Source: an uncultured Lysobacteraceae bacterium
GTDB taxonomy: Bacteria; Pseudomonadota; Gammaproteobacteria; Xanthomonadales; Xanthomonadaceae
Direction: 5' to 3'
DNA length: 64,000 nt
NCBI GenBank assembly: GCA_936911875.1
Contig: CAKZGB010000018.1
Coordinates: forward strand, 52,123 to 116,122
Below the pieces are notes generated by a model, which was not told the origin of the DNA, did not search any database, and was given only the letters and a program-made list of their open reading frames with translations. A program made the translations under genes and the position numbers. Of the stretch, positions 7,543-16,403 are shown in pieces. Numbering within the stretch: the stretch's first letter is position 1; each line of letters starts with the position of its first letter.

Positions 7543-9339
7543 TTAGAAGCTGACAGTCGCGTAGAACGTGGCCTGCTGCGTATGACGCTCCGACAAGTTG
7601 GCGCTGATACCGAGATCGGCATCGTGACCCAGCACATGCGTACGGGCACCCAAGTTGATGGTGCCGTAGTCACGGTCGAAATCGTAACCCGGCACTGCGT
7701 AGGTTGTCTTGGTGGAGAGCGAAGTGGCCGTCAGCCGGGCTGCCGGATCCTTGAACTCGCGGTTCCAGGCCACGGAGGCATAGGGACGCAGGGGGCCGTG
7801 CTGACCGAGCTGAGCTTGCCAGCCAATGCGACCTTTGAGCGAATCCACGTCCTGATCAGCTATGCTCAGTGCCGTCGACGAAGTCGCGTCGCTTTCCGTA
7901 AAGGAATCGATGCTGACCTTTTGCGAAACCAGGCCGACGAACGGACCATGCTTCATGCCGTTGCTGTTGAAGAAGGCGCCCATTTGCAGACCGCCGCCGA
8001 CCGTGTTGCCACCGGCCGATGCGGTATGGACACGAACGGCCGGACCCAGTTTGACGTTGCGTTCAAAATCGGTATCGAGCTTGCTGTACGAAGCCTGTGC
8101 CGACACCCACAGCGGGCCGCGGCTGTAGCGCAACAGGCCACCGACGGTGACATCGGTCTGATCGAAGCTACCTGCCTGCTCACCCATGTTGTTGGCACGC
8201 TTGTCGAAGCCGACATACGGACCGAAGCTCAGATTTTCATTGCCCCAGTTCAGACCGGCCATAACTCCGAGGCCGTTGGACTTGTAGACATCGCTGGAGT
8301 CCATGTTCTGGTAATTGCCGTGCACGTCCATCCACAGACGACGGCCGTTGTTCGGCAGCAGTTCGGCCGCCGCAAACACACGGTCGGCACGCGACACGCC
8401 CGCATTGACGGCAGCCACGGGGGCGAGTGCAATCTGACGCGGGCCTTCGATCATGGAATAAGCCAGATCGGCCATGATGGTGTGCAGCTTACCGGTGGGA
8501 TGGACGCCATCGGCAAACAGATAGGTCTCTGAGACGCCCGATGCGACGTAATTGGCCGGCGAGCATTGAACGGAACTCACAGCGCCACAAGCGGTGGCAG
8601 TGGTATTGGTAATGCCGTAGACCGACGGATTCGCAACGATTTCTCGCAGCAGGTTAAAGGTATCGACCGGGATATAGCTGATACCGGCCGAAGTCAGGCC
8701 ACCGTAGAGTGCAGTGTTATATGCAGTGGAACCGCCGGTAGCGGCGGTCATGCCGGCAGTACCTAACGCACGCGCGGTCGGGGTCAGACCCAGATCCGGC
8801 AGGGTGGGAACCAGGATGTACTGCGCACCGGCCGCAGCCAAAGCGCCCACGGCCTGCACTTGCGCCGTCACGGCCGAACCGATGGTCGCCTGTGCGGGTG
8901 CTCCCGACAGTACTGCCAGCAAGTCATTGCCGCCGGCCCAGACTGTGTACAAAGCATTAGGGTCGGCCTTGCCGCCGGTGGAGCTCAGGTAGGTGGAGAC
9001 TTGCGACTTTACTGAAGGAATCGCACCGAAGACGCTGGTGGCCGCCTCACCGGCGCGAGCGCCGCCGACAGCATAGTTGGTGCCACCCTGATTAGAGGGC
9101 GCGAGTTGCACACCATAGCGAAGTGCCAGTTGTTCGGACCACACCAGATAAGGGTTGGTGGTAAATTTGCCGACATTTGCCGCCGAGGGCCCTGCAAGCT
9201 TAATCAGCGCCGGAATAAACGTACCGCTGTCGGTAAGACTGTCACCAAAGTAAATCGTGTTGCTGAATGTTTGGGCGGCAGCAGGCATAGCCATGGCAAA
9301 GCCAAGTGCAGCCACCAACGCAGTAGGGCGAAATTTCAT
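7543..9339 (-). CDS. GDSL esterase autotransporter (EstA type)
   Basis: The 598-residue product is an outer-membrane esterase of type V secretion. It has a signal peptide (cleavage after about residue 22, AAAQ), a GDSL hydrolase passenger with nucleophile Ser34 (YFGDSLTDSG), block III Asn in WAGGNDLL and the block V Asp/His pair in FADGVHPTG, then a C-terminal autotransporter beta-barrel from about residue 320, with alternating aromatic strands and a terminal Phe (YATVSF). EstA-like enzymes hydrolyse short-chain esters at the cell surface and affect rhamnolipid-type surfactants and motility in other species; the substrate here is unknown. It stands alone, with a terminator behind it, divergent from thiS. 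Confidence 0.93.
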   Translation of the reverse strand: MKFRPTALVAALGFAMAMPAAAQTFSNTIYFGDSLTDSGTFIPALIKLAGPSAANVGKFTTNPYLVWSEQLALRYGVQLAPSNQGGTNYAVGGARAGEAATSVFGAIPSVKSQVSTYLSSTGGKADPNALYTVWAGGNDLLAVLSGAPAQATIGSAVTAQVQAVGALAAAGAQYILVPTLPDLGLTPTARALGTAGMTAATGGSTAYNTALYGGLTSAGISYIPVDTFNLLREIVANPSVYGITNTTATACGAVSSVQCSPANYVASGVSETYLFADGVHPTGKLHTIMADLAYSMIEGPRQIALAPVAAVNAGVSRADRVFAAAELLPNNGRRLWMDVHGNYQNMDSSDVYKSNGLGVMAGLNWGNENLSFGPYVGFDKRANNMGEQAGSFDQTDVTVGGLLRYSRGPLWVSAQASYSKLDTDFERNVKLGPAVRVHTASAGGNTVGGGLQMGAFFNSNGMKHGPFVGLVSQKVSIDSFTESDATSSTALSIADQDVDSLKGRIGWQAQLGQHGPLRPYASVAWNREFKDPAARLTATSLSTKTTYAVPGYDFDRDYGTINLGARTHVLGHDADLGISANLSERHTQQATFYATVSF

Positions 9340-9460
9340 GAAGGGGCCTTAAAGGGCGGAAATGGAATTCTCATCGAACCACCATTTGAATGCGTTTGCA
9401 ACGGCCGGTAGTACCGCCCTGCCCCTGTCCCGGCCGTGGCCGTCATGCGAGAATAGCGGA

Positions 9461-9661
9461 ATGAACGTGATCTTGAACGGCGAAACGCTCACTTTGCAGG
9501 ACCCCTGCACCATCGCCGAACTGCTCGACCGCCAACAGCTGACGCAACGGCGTGTGGCCGTTGAGCGCAACGGCGACATTGTTCCGCGCAGCTTGCACGC
9601 CAGCACTCAACTGCTCGATGGCGACACCATCGAAATCGTGCACGCCCTGGGCGGCGGCTAA
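9461..9661 (+). CDS. thiS: Sulfur carrier protein ThiS
   Basis: ThiS is a ubiquitin-like protein whose C-terminal glycine is thiocarboxylated and delivers sulfur to the thiazole ring of thiamine through ThiG. The product is 66 residues, the normal size, and ends in the required Gly-Gly (HALGGG). MNVILNGE at the N-terminus and the QQLTQRRVAVERNGDIVPR region are typical. The ATG at 9461 has AGCGGA upstream. It is the first gene of thiS-thiG-trmB. I looked for a TPP riboswitch in the 120 nt before it and saw none. Confidence 0.95.
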   Translation: MNVILNGETLTLQDPCTIAELLDRQQLTQRRVAVERNGDIVPRSLHASTQLLDGDTIEIVHALGGG

Positions 9662-9674
9662 GCGGACTCTTAAA

Positions 9675-10475
9675 GTGACGGAATTTTCAGTGCTTAATAA
9701 TGACTCTCTGACCATCGGTTCGCGCACGTTTCGCTCGCGCCTGCTGACCGGCACCGGCAAATTTGCCGACCTGCCGCAAACCCGTGCTGCCACCTTGGCC
9801 GCGGGCGCCGAAATCGTGACGGTTGCCATCCGCCGTACCAACATCGGTCAGAATCCGGGCGAGCCGAATCTGCTCGATGTGCTCCCGCCCGAAGAATTTA
9901 CGCTGCTGCCCAACACTGCCGGGTGCTACACCGCAGAGGACGCCGTGCGCACCTGCCGTCTGGCGCGTGAACTGTTAGATGGCCATAACCTGGTCAAGCT
10001 CGAGGTCCTGGGCGATCAGAAGACCTTGTACCCCGATGTGCTGGCCACCGTGCAGGCCGCCGAACAACTGGTCAAAGACGGTTTCGAAGTGATGGTCTAC
10101 ACCAGCGACGATCCGATCCTGGCCAAGCGTCTCGAGGCAATCGGTTGCGTAGCCGTGATGCCCTTGGCGGCACCGATCGGTTCGGGTCTGGGCATCCAGA
10201 ACAAATACAACCTGCTCGAGATCATTGAGAATGCCAACGTGCCGATCATTGTTGATGCGGGCGTCGGCACGGCGTCCGATGCGTCGATTGCGATGGAGCT
10301 CGGTTGCGACGGCGTGCTGATGAATACCGCCATTGCAGGTGCTAAGGATCCGGTGCTGATGGCGCATGCCATGCGTCTGGCGGTTGAAGCCGGTCGTGCC
10401 GCGTTCAAAGCAGGCCGCATTCCGCGCAAACGGTTCGCGTCGGCCTCGTCGCCGATCGATGGTCTGATCGGTTGA
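9675..10475 (+). CDS. thiG: Thiazole synthase ThiG
   Basis: ThiG condenses deoxyxylulose phosphate, dehydroglycine and ThiS-thiocarboxylate to the thiazole moiety of thiamine. The 266-residue product shows the family blocks FRSRLLTGTGKFAD, NTAGCYTAEDAVRT, the Schiff-base lysine in LVKLEVLGD, MPLAAPIGSGLGI and VDAGVGTASDA. The start is a GTG at 9675, 13 nt after the thiS stop; a second GTG at 9690 is possible. No ATG exists upstream of the conserved domain except in a long N-terminal stretch that would overlap thiS. It is cotranscribed with thiS. Confidence 0.95.
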   Translation: MTEFSVLNNDSLTIGSRTFRSRLLTGTGKFADLPQTRAATLAAGAEIVTVAIRRTNIGQNPGEPNLLDVLPPEEFTLLPNTAGCYTAEDAVRTCRLARELLDGHNLVKLEVLGDQKTLYPDVLATVQAAEQLVKDGFEVMVYTSDDPILAKRLEAIGCVAVMPLAAPIGSGLGIQNKYNLLEIIENANVPIIVDAGVGTASDASIAMELGCDGVLMNTAIAGAKDPVLMAHAMRLAVEAGRAAFKAGRIPRKRFASASSPIDGLIG

Positions 10476-10482
10476 TCGCTGC

Positions 10483-11196
10483 ATGAGCAATAAGCCCTAT
10501 ACCAGCACCGAAGGTCATCGTCCCATCCGTAGCTTTGTGCTGCGCCAAGGCCGTTTTACCGAGGCCCAGCAACGCGCTTTTGATGAGGAATGGTCGCGCT
10601 ACGGCGTTGACTACACCGGTCAACCGCGAGATCTCTCGAGTCTGTTTCCGCGTCCGGCTGAGACGGTAATGGAGATCGGCTTTGGCAACGGCGAGGCTCT
10701 GCGCTTTGCTGCCGGCAATGAGCCGCATCGCAATCTCATCGGACTCGAAGTCCATGCACCCGGCGTGGGCCGCTTGCTTAACTGGGTCGCCGAAGATGGC
10801 CGCGACAACGTGCGTGTCTATCACCATGATGCCGTTGAAGTGCTGGCTAACGAAGTGGCCGATGGCGCACTCGACGAGGTCCGTATCTTCTTCCCCGATC
10901 CGTGGCACAAGAAGCGTCACAACAAGCGCCGACTGGTGCAACCGGAATTTGCCAAACTGGTTGCTCGCAAGTTGCATATCGGTGGCTTGCTGCATCTGGC
11001 GACTGACTGGGAGCCCTACGCCGAACACATGTGGGACGTGCTCGATGCCGAACCGCTGCTGCGCAATCGCGCCGGCCAACGCGGCTTTGTACCCCGCCCC
11101 AACTGGCGTCCGCAAACGCATTTTGAAACGCGCGGGCAGAAACTTGGGCATGGTGTGTGGGATTTGCTCTACGATCGGGTTGAGCCCGGCGTATAA
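10483..11196 (+). CDS. trmB: tRNA (guanine-N7-)-methyltransferase
   Basis: TrmB methylates G46 in the variable loop of tRNAs using S-adenosylmethionine. The 237-residue product has the SAM-binding motif VMEIGFGNGEAL, LIGLEVHAPGVGRLL, the catalytic-site signature RIFFPDPWHKKRHNKRRL and the C-terminal TDWEPYAEHM region. It begins 7 nt after thiG, so the three genes form one transcript; the thiG-trmB neighbourhood is common in related bacteria. Confidence 0.96.
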   Translation: MSNKPYTSTEGHRPIRSFVLRQGRFTEAQQRAFDEEWSRYGVDYTGQPRDLSSLFPRPAETVMEIGFGNGEALRFAAGNEPHRNLIGLEVHAPGVGRLLNWVAEDGRDNVRVYHHDAVEVLANEVADGALDEVRIFFPDPWHKKRHNKRRLVQPEFAKLVARKLHIGGLLHLATDWEPYAEHMWDVLDAEPLLRNRAGQRGFVPRPNWRPQTHFETRGQKLGHGVWDLLYDRVEPGV

Positions 11197-11229
11197 CGGC
11201 GGAGCCGAACAGGACAGAACGTCGACCCA

Positions 11230-13074
11230 ATGGACAGTCAGCTGATTCTTACCGGAGACATGAAACTGGCGCTCGCGCTGGTGGTCTTTGCGATGATCAT
11301 GCTGATGTTCGAACGCATCCGTGCCGATGTGGTCGCGATCGTCGTGCTGGTGCTGCTCGGACTTTCCGGGCTGGTGGCGCCCGAGGAAATCTTTAACGGC
11401 TTCTCCTCCAACGCCGTGTTGAGCATCATGGCCACCATGATCATGAGTGCCGGACTGGATCGCACCGGCGCGTTGAATCGTCTGGCCGAATGGATCATGC
11501 GGCGCGGCGGCGGCAATGACGCGAAGTTGCTGATGCTGACCTCGGGTCTGGCGGGGCTGCAATCGTCGGTCATGCAGAACCCTGCCGTCATGGCTCTGTA
11601 TATGCCGGTGGCGGCACGCGTCTCTGCGCACTCCGGCCTCTCACTGAAGCGCCTGTTATTGCCCTTGGCTGCCGCCATCGTCTGCGGCGGTTCCATCACG
11701 ATGGTCGGTAGCTCACCGCTGATTCTGCTCAATGACCTGCTGATGGCAGCCAACAACAACCTGCCCTCGGGTGCAGCCAGCATCGAACCGCTGCAGATGT
11801 TCTCCACGCTACCGGTCGGCTTGGCGTTGCTGGCATTGTCACTGTTGTACTTCCATCTGCGCCTGCGTCGCATGGAGCGGCAGAACCGTATCGCCGGCCA
11901 GGACGTCACGCCCGTTCGACCGCAAAGTTATTTCTCCAAGGTGTACGGCATCGAAGGCGATGTCTTTGAACTGACCGTCACCGCCGACTCACCCATGGTC
12001 GGCATGACCTTTGGCGAAGCGGAGTCCATGCCGGGCGCACCGCGCTTGCTGGCGCTCAAGTCCGACGAGGCATCGCGCCTGGCTCCCGGCGCGGATACAC
12101 GCATCTGGACCGGCAACATTCTCGGCGCAATGGGGACCTCATCGCAGGTCGCCGACTTTGCTGCGAACAACATGCTGCGCCTGAGCTCACGACTGCGCGC
12201 CTTGGGCGATCTGTTCAATCCGTCGCGTGCCGGCATTGCGGAGACTGTGATCCCGCCGACCTCCAGCTATATCGGCAAGACCGCAGCGCAATTGGGGCTG
12301 CGTCGGCAGCACGGCCTGAGCCTGCTGGCGATCAACCGCAACCGCAAGATCCTGACGGACAACCCGCGCGAGGAGCCAATCCGCGCCGGCGACATGCTCG
12401 TCATGCACGGCGTCTGGATCGACTTGGCAGAAACCGCTAAAAACAAGGACTTTGTGGTGCTGACGGAGCACCCCAAGGCGATCCAGCGACCGCACAAACT
12501 CAAGATTGCCCTGACGATCTTTGCCGTGTCGATGCTGCTGGCGCTATCGTCGCGCTTGCCGGTGTCGATTGCACTGATGACCGGTGTGGCCGGTATGCTG
12601 GTGGCCGGCGTGATCCATATCGACGAAGCGTATAACGCCATCTCATGGCGCACCGTGTTTCTGATGGCCTGCCTGATTCCGCTGGGTTGGGCGATGGATT
12701 CAAGCGGTGCCGCGGCATGGGTGGCGGGGCATAGTATTGAGCAGCTACCCGATGCGACACCTCAATGGCTGATTCAATTTCTGCTCGGCGTGTTTACCAC
12801 ACTGTTTTCTGTGGCGGTCGGACATGTCAGCGCAACGATTATCGTGGTGCCGATCGCCATTAACATGGCCCTGGCATCGGGTGCGGACCCGGTGGTGTAT
12901 GCGCTGATCACCGGCATGGCCGCGTCCAATAATTTCATGACTTCATCGAACCCGGTAGTGTCGATGGCCATCGTGCCCGCCAAATATACGGCGCATCAGT
13001 TGTGGACGATTGGCGGCCCGTTGAGTCTGCTTTACATCGCAGTCTCGCAGCTGGCGGTCAACTTGCTGTTCTAA
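11230..13074 (+). CDS. SLC13/DASS-family permease with two TrkA-C domains
   Basis: This 614-residue integral membrane protein has a first block of about five hydrophobic segments (residues 10-210), a cytosolic middle with two TrkA-C (RCK_C) domains (about 235-300 and 335-400, the second ending AGDMLVMHGVW), and a second membrane block (about 420-612). SNxxV-type segments of the DASS fold are visible (NPAVMALYMPV, ASNNFMTSSNPV). Relatives transport sulfate, dicarboxylates or related anions with sodium; the substrate here cannot be assigned. The ATG at 11230 is used; the ATG at 11260 (MKLALALVVF) is an alternative. It follows trmB by 33 nt and its stop overlaps the convergent Rieske gene by 4 nt. 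Confidence 0.85.
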   Translation: MDSQLILTGDMKLALALVVFAMIMLMFERIRADVVAIVVLVLLGLSGLVAPEEIFNGFSSNAVLSIMATMIMSAGLDRTGALNRLAEWIMRRGGGNDAKLLMLTSGLAGLQSSVMQNPAVMALYMPVAARVSAHSGLSLKRLLLPLAAAIVCGGSITMVGSSPLILLNDLLMAANNNLPSGAASIEPLQMFSTLPVGLALLALSLLYFHLRLRRMERQNRIAGQDVTPVRPQSYFSKVYGIEGDVFELTVTADSPMVGMTFGEAESMPGAPRLLALKSDEASRLAPGADTRIWTGNILGAMGTSSQVADFAANNMLRLSSRLRALGDLFNPSRAGIAETVIPPTSSYIGKTAAQLGLRRQHGLSLLAINRNRKILTDNPREEPIRAGDMLVMHGVWIDLAETAKNKDFVVLTEHPKAIQRPHKLKIALTIFAVSMLLALSSRLPVSIALMTGVAGMLVAGVIHIDEAYNAISWRTVFLMACLIPLGWAMDSSGAAAWVAGHSIEQLPDATPQWLIQFLLGVFTTLFSVAVGHVSATIIVVPIAINMALASGADPVVYALITGMAASNNFMTSSNPVVSMAIVPAKYTAHQLWTIGGPLSLLYIAVSQLAVNLLF

Positions 13075-13409
13075 GACACCAGAAAGACCGCGCCATCGCG
13101 CACTTCAAGCGCCACGCTCAGCAACGCTTCGCCGCGACAAGGACCGGCCACGCATTCGCCATCGTTCATGCGAAAGCTCGCGCCATGTGCAGCGCAAACC
13201 AGCAGACCGTCTTTGGTCGCCAGGAACTGACCGGGAGCCCAGTCAAGGCGTCGACCGGCATGCGGACAGGTGTTCAGATAGCCGCGCACAACCTCACCAT
13301 CGCGATGCAGCAGGATTGAAGAGTGGATGCCTTCAATCAAACCTTCGGCCTCGGCAAAGTCGCTGTCGGGCCAATCATCGAGTCGAATCAGAGGATCTTT
13401 TGTGGTCAT
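13071..13409 (-). CDS. Small Rieske [2Fe-2S] protein
   Basis: This 112-residue stand-alone Rieske-type ferredoxin contains the cluster motif C-P-H ... C-A-A-H (CPHAG at about 49 and CAAHGASF at about 70), the two Cys and two His ligands of a [2Fe-2S] centre. Proteins of this size donate electrons to oxygenases or related enzymes, but no partner oxygenase lies in the window. The ATG at 13409 gives MTTKDPLIRLDDW; the open frame extends upstream without a good start. The 3' end overlaps the end of the convergent permease gene. Confidence 0.85.
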   Translation of the reverse strand: MTTKDPLIRLDDWPDSDFAEAEGLIEGIHSSILLHRDGEVVRGYLNTCPHAGRRLDWAPGQFLATKDGLLVCAAHGASFRMNDGECVAGPCRGEALLSVALEVRDGAVFLVS

Positions 13410-13589
13410 TGCAAATTGCGAGTTGCAGCGTGAAGTTTCATTATGACCGTTCCGAAGGCTGAATCGCCTTCGCGCTGCAAATAGTGGAATCGGTAACGGA
13501 TTGCAATCTGTGCTTTTCTGCATGTTTTAATAGGGAGTCCGCCGCGTTTGCGGGCCCAAACAACTAAAACAACTGGAGATCGAGAGCTT

Positions 13590-13991
13590 ATGGGAATGAT
13601 TACGGAATTCAAAGAGTTTATTGCCAAGGGCAATGTCGTCGACCTGGCGGTCGGTGTGGTCATCGGTGCTGCCTTCGGCAAGATTGTCACTGCACTGGTT
13701 GATGGCATCGTCATGCCGGCGATTGGCGCCCTGACCGGCGGCGTCAGCGTATCCGACTGGAAATACGTGATAACGCCCGCCACACTCGGCCCGGACGGCA
13801 AGGAAACCGTTGCCGAACTCGCCATCAGATACGGCGCGTTCCTGCAGACCGTGATCGACTTCCTGCTGATTGCCTTTGTGATTTTCCTGTTCCTCAAGGC
13901 CTACAACCGTATGCGTACGCCGGCAGCCGATGCGGCCCCGGCCGAAGAAGTGCTGTTGCTGCGCGAAATTCGCGACAACCTGAAGCGCTAA
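13590..13991 (+). CDS. mscL: Large-conductance mechanosensitive channel
   Basis: MscL is a homopentameric channel that opens under membrane tension on hypo-osmotic shock. The 133-residue product has the conserved N-terminal amphipathic helix EFKEFIAKGNVVDLAVGVV, a pore helix rich in Gly and Ala, a short periplasmic loop (SVSDWKYVI), the second transmembrane helix (TVIDFLLIAFVIFLFL) and a charged C-terminal helix (LLLREIRDNLKR). The ATG at 13590 is preceded by TGGAGATCGAG; it is the second residue set MGMITEFKE, as in homologues. A hairpin (CCGTTGC/GCAACGG, 14005-14022) and a strong terminator follow. Confidence 0.97.
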   Translation: MGMITEFKEFIAKGNVVDLAVGVVIGAAFGKIVTALVDGIVMPAIGALTGGVSVSDWKYVITPATLGPDGKETVAELAIRYGAFLQTVIDFLLIAFVIFLFLKAYNRMRTPAADAAPAEEVLLLREIRDNLKR

Positions 13992-14046
13992 GCGGCGACG
14001 CGTTCCGTTGCATTCGCAACGGGCGTTCCAAGGCAATGTGTGACGA

Positions 14047-14072
14047 GTGGCCCTGCGGGGCCACTTTTTTTT
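14047..14072 (+). terminator. Intrinsic terminator after mscL
   Basis: A 7-bp stem GTGGCCC / GGGCCAC with a TGCG loop is followed by eight T residues. It closes the mscL transcript and lies upstream of the probable -10 box (TATGCT, 14104-14109) of the M28 peptidase gene. Confidence 0.9.
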
Positions 14073-14140
14073 GTCCGGTGTTTTTACGTGACCTTGCGTG
14101 CGCTATGCTGGGAAATTACTACGCATTTCGGAGCCCCTCC

Positions 14141-15562
14141 ATGCCTTCACGTCGCTCACTCGCCCTGGCCATGAGTCTTGCTATCGGTTCGATGCTGCTG
14201 CCGGTGATGTCCGCCGCTGCCGCCGAATCGCTGACGACCATTCCGGACTCGGCGATCAAAGTGGCGGAGTCGTTGCGCGACGGCGCGCTGAAAGATGACA
14301 CCGGCTATCGCATCGTTGAATCGCTGACGACCGAAGTCGGTCCGCGCATGGCGGGTGGTCCGAACGATTTGCGCGCGGTGGCATGGGCCGAAGCCAAATT
14401 CAAAGCGCTGGGCTTTGACAAGGTTTATAAGGAACCGGTGACCTTCCCGAAGTGGGAGCGTCGCTCGGAATCAGCCAGGGTGCTGGGCGCCTACTCGCAA
14501 CCGCTGGAAATTACGGCACTGGGCGGCAGCGTCGGAGGCGACGTGCGCGGTGACATCGTGCGCTTTGACTCGGTGCAGGCGCTGCAGGATGCTCCCGAAT
14601 CGGCAGTGCGCGGCAAAATTGTGTTTCTGGATGTAAGCATGGAGCCGTACCGCGATGGCCGCGATTACGGCAAGGGTTCGCGTGCACGTGGCGCAGGTCC
14701 GGGATTGGCGGCTACCAAGGGCGCTCTCGGTTACGTCATGCGTTCGGCAGGTACGGACTCGCATCGTTTTCCGCACACCGGCATCACTCGCTATCCCGAG
14801 GGCGTCAAGCCGATCCCGGCAGCTGCCCTGTCCACAGTCGATGCCGAGCAACTGACACGACTGCTCAAGCGCGGCCCGCAACAACTGCATCTGCAACTTG
14901 ATTGCGGCTGGAACGGCACGTTTACCTCGTACAACGTAATCGGTGAGATCACCGGCTCGAGCAAACCTGACGAGGTCGTCGTGATTGGCGGTCACTTGGA
15001 TTCATGGGATCTGGGTACCGGCGCTATCGATGACGGTGCCGGCATTGCGATCACCATGGGTGCCGGCGCGCTCATCGGCAAATTACCGGAAGCACCGGCG
15101 CGCACTGTTCGCGTCATTGCCTTCGCCAACGAAGAACAGGGTCTGCATGGCGGTAAAGCCTACGCGCAAGCACATGCTGCAGACATCACGCGACATCAGA
15201 TCGCTGCGGAAAGTGATTTCGGCGCCGGACGCATTTATGCGTTTGTCACCAGCGCGCCCGATTACGCCAAGGATGCCGAACGCCGCATCGCCGCGGTGCT
15301 CAAGCCACTCGGCATTGCCAATAAAGTCGGCGAAGGCGGCCCGGGGCCCGACATCAGCCCGTTTGCGGAAAAGGGCCTGGCCTGGGCATCGCTGAGTCAG
15401 GACGGTACGGATTATTTTGATCTGCACCACACAGCCGATGACACGCTGGACAAGATCGATCCGTCAGCGCTGGCGCAAAATGTGGCCGCGTATGCCGCGT
15501 TCGCGTATCTGGCGGCCGAAGCCGAAGGCGACTTCGGCAGCGCTGCGACGACTACTCCGTAG
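14141..15562 (+). CDS. Secreted M28-family zinc metallopeptidase
   Basis: This 473-residue exported aminopeptidase or carboxypeptidase-like enzyme has a signal peptide ending near residue 27 (SAAAAES), a PA-like insert (about 130-240) and a C-terminal M28 catalytic domain. Visible metal and catalytic residues are the His and Asp of GGHLDSWD, the Asp of AIDDGAG, the Glu pair of FANEEQGLHGG, the Asp of AESDFGAG and the late His of DYFDLHHTADDTLDK. It resembles the periplasmic or secreted peptidases abundant in Lysobacterales. The start at 14141 has GGAGCCCCTCC upstream. The 3' end overlaps that of the convergent methyltransferase gene by 11 nt. Confidence 0.9.
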   Translation: MPSRRSLALAMSLAIGSMLLPVMSAAAAESLTTIPDSAIKVAESLRDGALKDDTGYRIVESLTTEVGPRMAGGPNDLRAVAWAEAKFKALGFDKVYKEPVTFPKWERRSESARVLGAYSQPLEITALGGSVGGDVRGDIVRFDSVQALQDAPESAVRGKIVFLDVSMEPYRDGRDYGKGSRARGAGPGLAATKGALGYVMRSAGTDSHRFPHTGITRYPEGVKPIPAAALSTVDAEQLTRLLKRGPQQLHLQLDCGWNGTFTSYNVIGEITGSSKPDEVVVIGGHLDSWDLGTGAIDDGAGIAITMGAGALIGKLPEAPARTVRVIAFANEEQGLHGGKAYAQAHAADITRHQIAAESDFGAGRIYAFVTSAPDYAKDAERRIAAVLKPLGIANKVGEGGPGPDISPFAEKGLAWASLSQDGTDYFDLHHTADDTLDKIDPSALAQNVAAYAAFAYLAAEAEGDFGSAATTTP

Positions 15563-16403
15563 CGCCGAAACTGGCGGCCAGCAACACGGCCGCCGCATTG
15601 GCCACATTCAGACTCTCGACGTTGCCGGTACCGGGGATCGAGATCTGCGCGTCTGCCAGCTCGGCCAGCGAACGGTCCATGCCCTCGCCTTCCGCGCCCA
15701 ACATCCAGACGGTTTTGGCAGGCATTTCGGCGCGGAACAGATTGGTGCCGCCTTCAACGACTGTGGCCAACGCACGATAGTCGTGGCGACGCAAGATCGT
15801 CAGGTTATCGATCGGTCGCTCGCGCAGTGCCACTAAGCGCACGTGTTCGGCGCCACCCTCTGCGACGCGCGCGGCTGCACCTGCAACGCCCTGCGCGGCA
15901 CGCGCCGGCGGCAGCAGCAAGGCACTGGCACCGAAATGCGCGGCCGAACGCAAGATCGCTCCGAGATTGTGCGGATTGCCGACCCCATCCAACCAGATGG
16001 CGCAGTCACGATCCGAAGGCGCGCTATCCAACCACTCCTGCAAATCCAGCACGGGCAGCGGCAACACATCGGCGACCAGGCCTTCGTGATGTTGTGACTT
16101 GGTCAGACGCTCGAGATCCGCATCGTCGACTACGCGATAGCCGATACGATTATCGGCACACCACTTAAGTAAGTCCGCCGCATCGCGCAGACGCGAGCCG
16201 CTGACATAGACTTTGCGGATCGCTTCGGGACGTTGCGCAAACGTGGCGAGTACCGCATTGAAACCGTACCAGCGCACCTCATCGCGCGAAGGCCGACCCG
16301 CCGATTCACCGCGATCGGCATGCTCAGCCGATCGGGCCGGACGCTCGTTGGACTTGCGCGGACGATCCGACTCACCCTTGTTTTTCAGCCATGGATTGCT
16401 CAT
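15552..16403 (-). CDS. SpoU/TrmH-family RNA 2'-O-methyltransferase, YfiF-like
   Basis: The 283-residue SPOUT methyltransferase has a basic, disordered N-terminal region of about 40 residues, a substrate-binding domain (VRWYGFNAVLATFAQRPEAI), and the three SpoU motifs: GNPHNLGAILRSAAHFG, WMLGAEGEGM and SLNVANAAAVLL, which form the knotted SAM site. The segment AEGGAEHVRL is characteristic of E. coli YfiF rather than RlmB, so I call it YfiF-like; the RNA target of that subfamily is not firmly known to me. Its ATG overlaps the stop of the RND pump gene (ATGA, 16400-16403), placing it third in the efflux operon. Confidence in family is high and in target low. Confidence 0.88.
   Translation of the reverse strand: MSNPWLKNKGESDRPRKSNERPARSAEHADRGESAGRPSRDEVRWYGFNAVLATFAQRPEAIRKVYVSGSRLRDAADLLKWCADNRIGYRVVDDADLERLTKSQHHEGLVADVLPLPVLDLQEWLDSAPSDRDCAIWLDGVGNPHNLGAILRSAAHFGASALLLPPARAAQGVAGAAARVAEGGAEHVRLVALRERPIDNLTILRRHDYRALATVVEGGTNLFRAEMPAKTVWMLGAEGEGMDRSLAELADAQISIPGTGNVESLNVANAAAVLLAASFGATE

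Noticed and set aside
7003..8532. A 509-codon plus-strand frame opposite the esterase and rimB-like genes
   Set aside because: It crosses the ends of two real genes and a terminator, and its product has no plausible fold; codon shadow.
9340..9460. Possible TPP riboswitch before thiS
   Set aside because: Only 120 nt are available between the divergent starts, and I find none of the conserved TPP-aptamer core (CUGAGA and related blocks).
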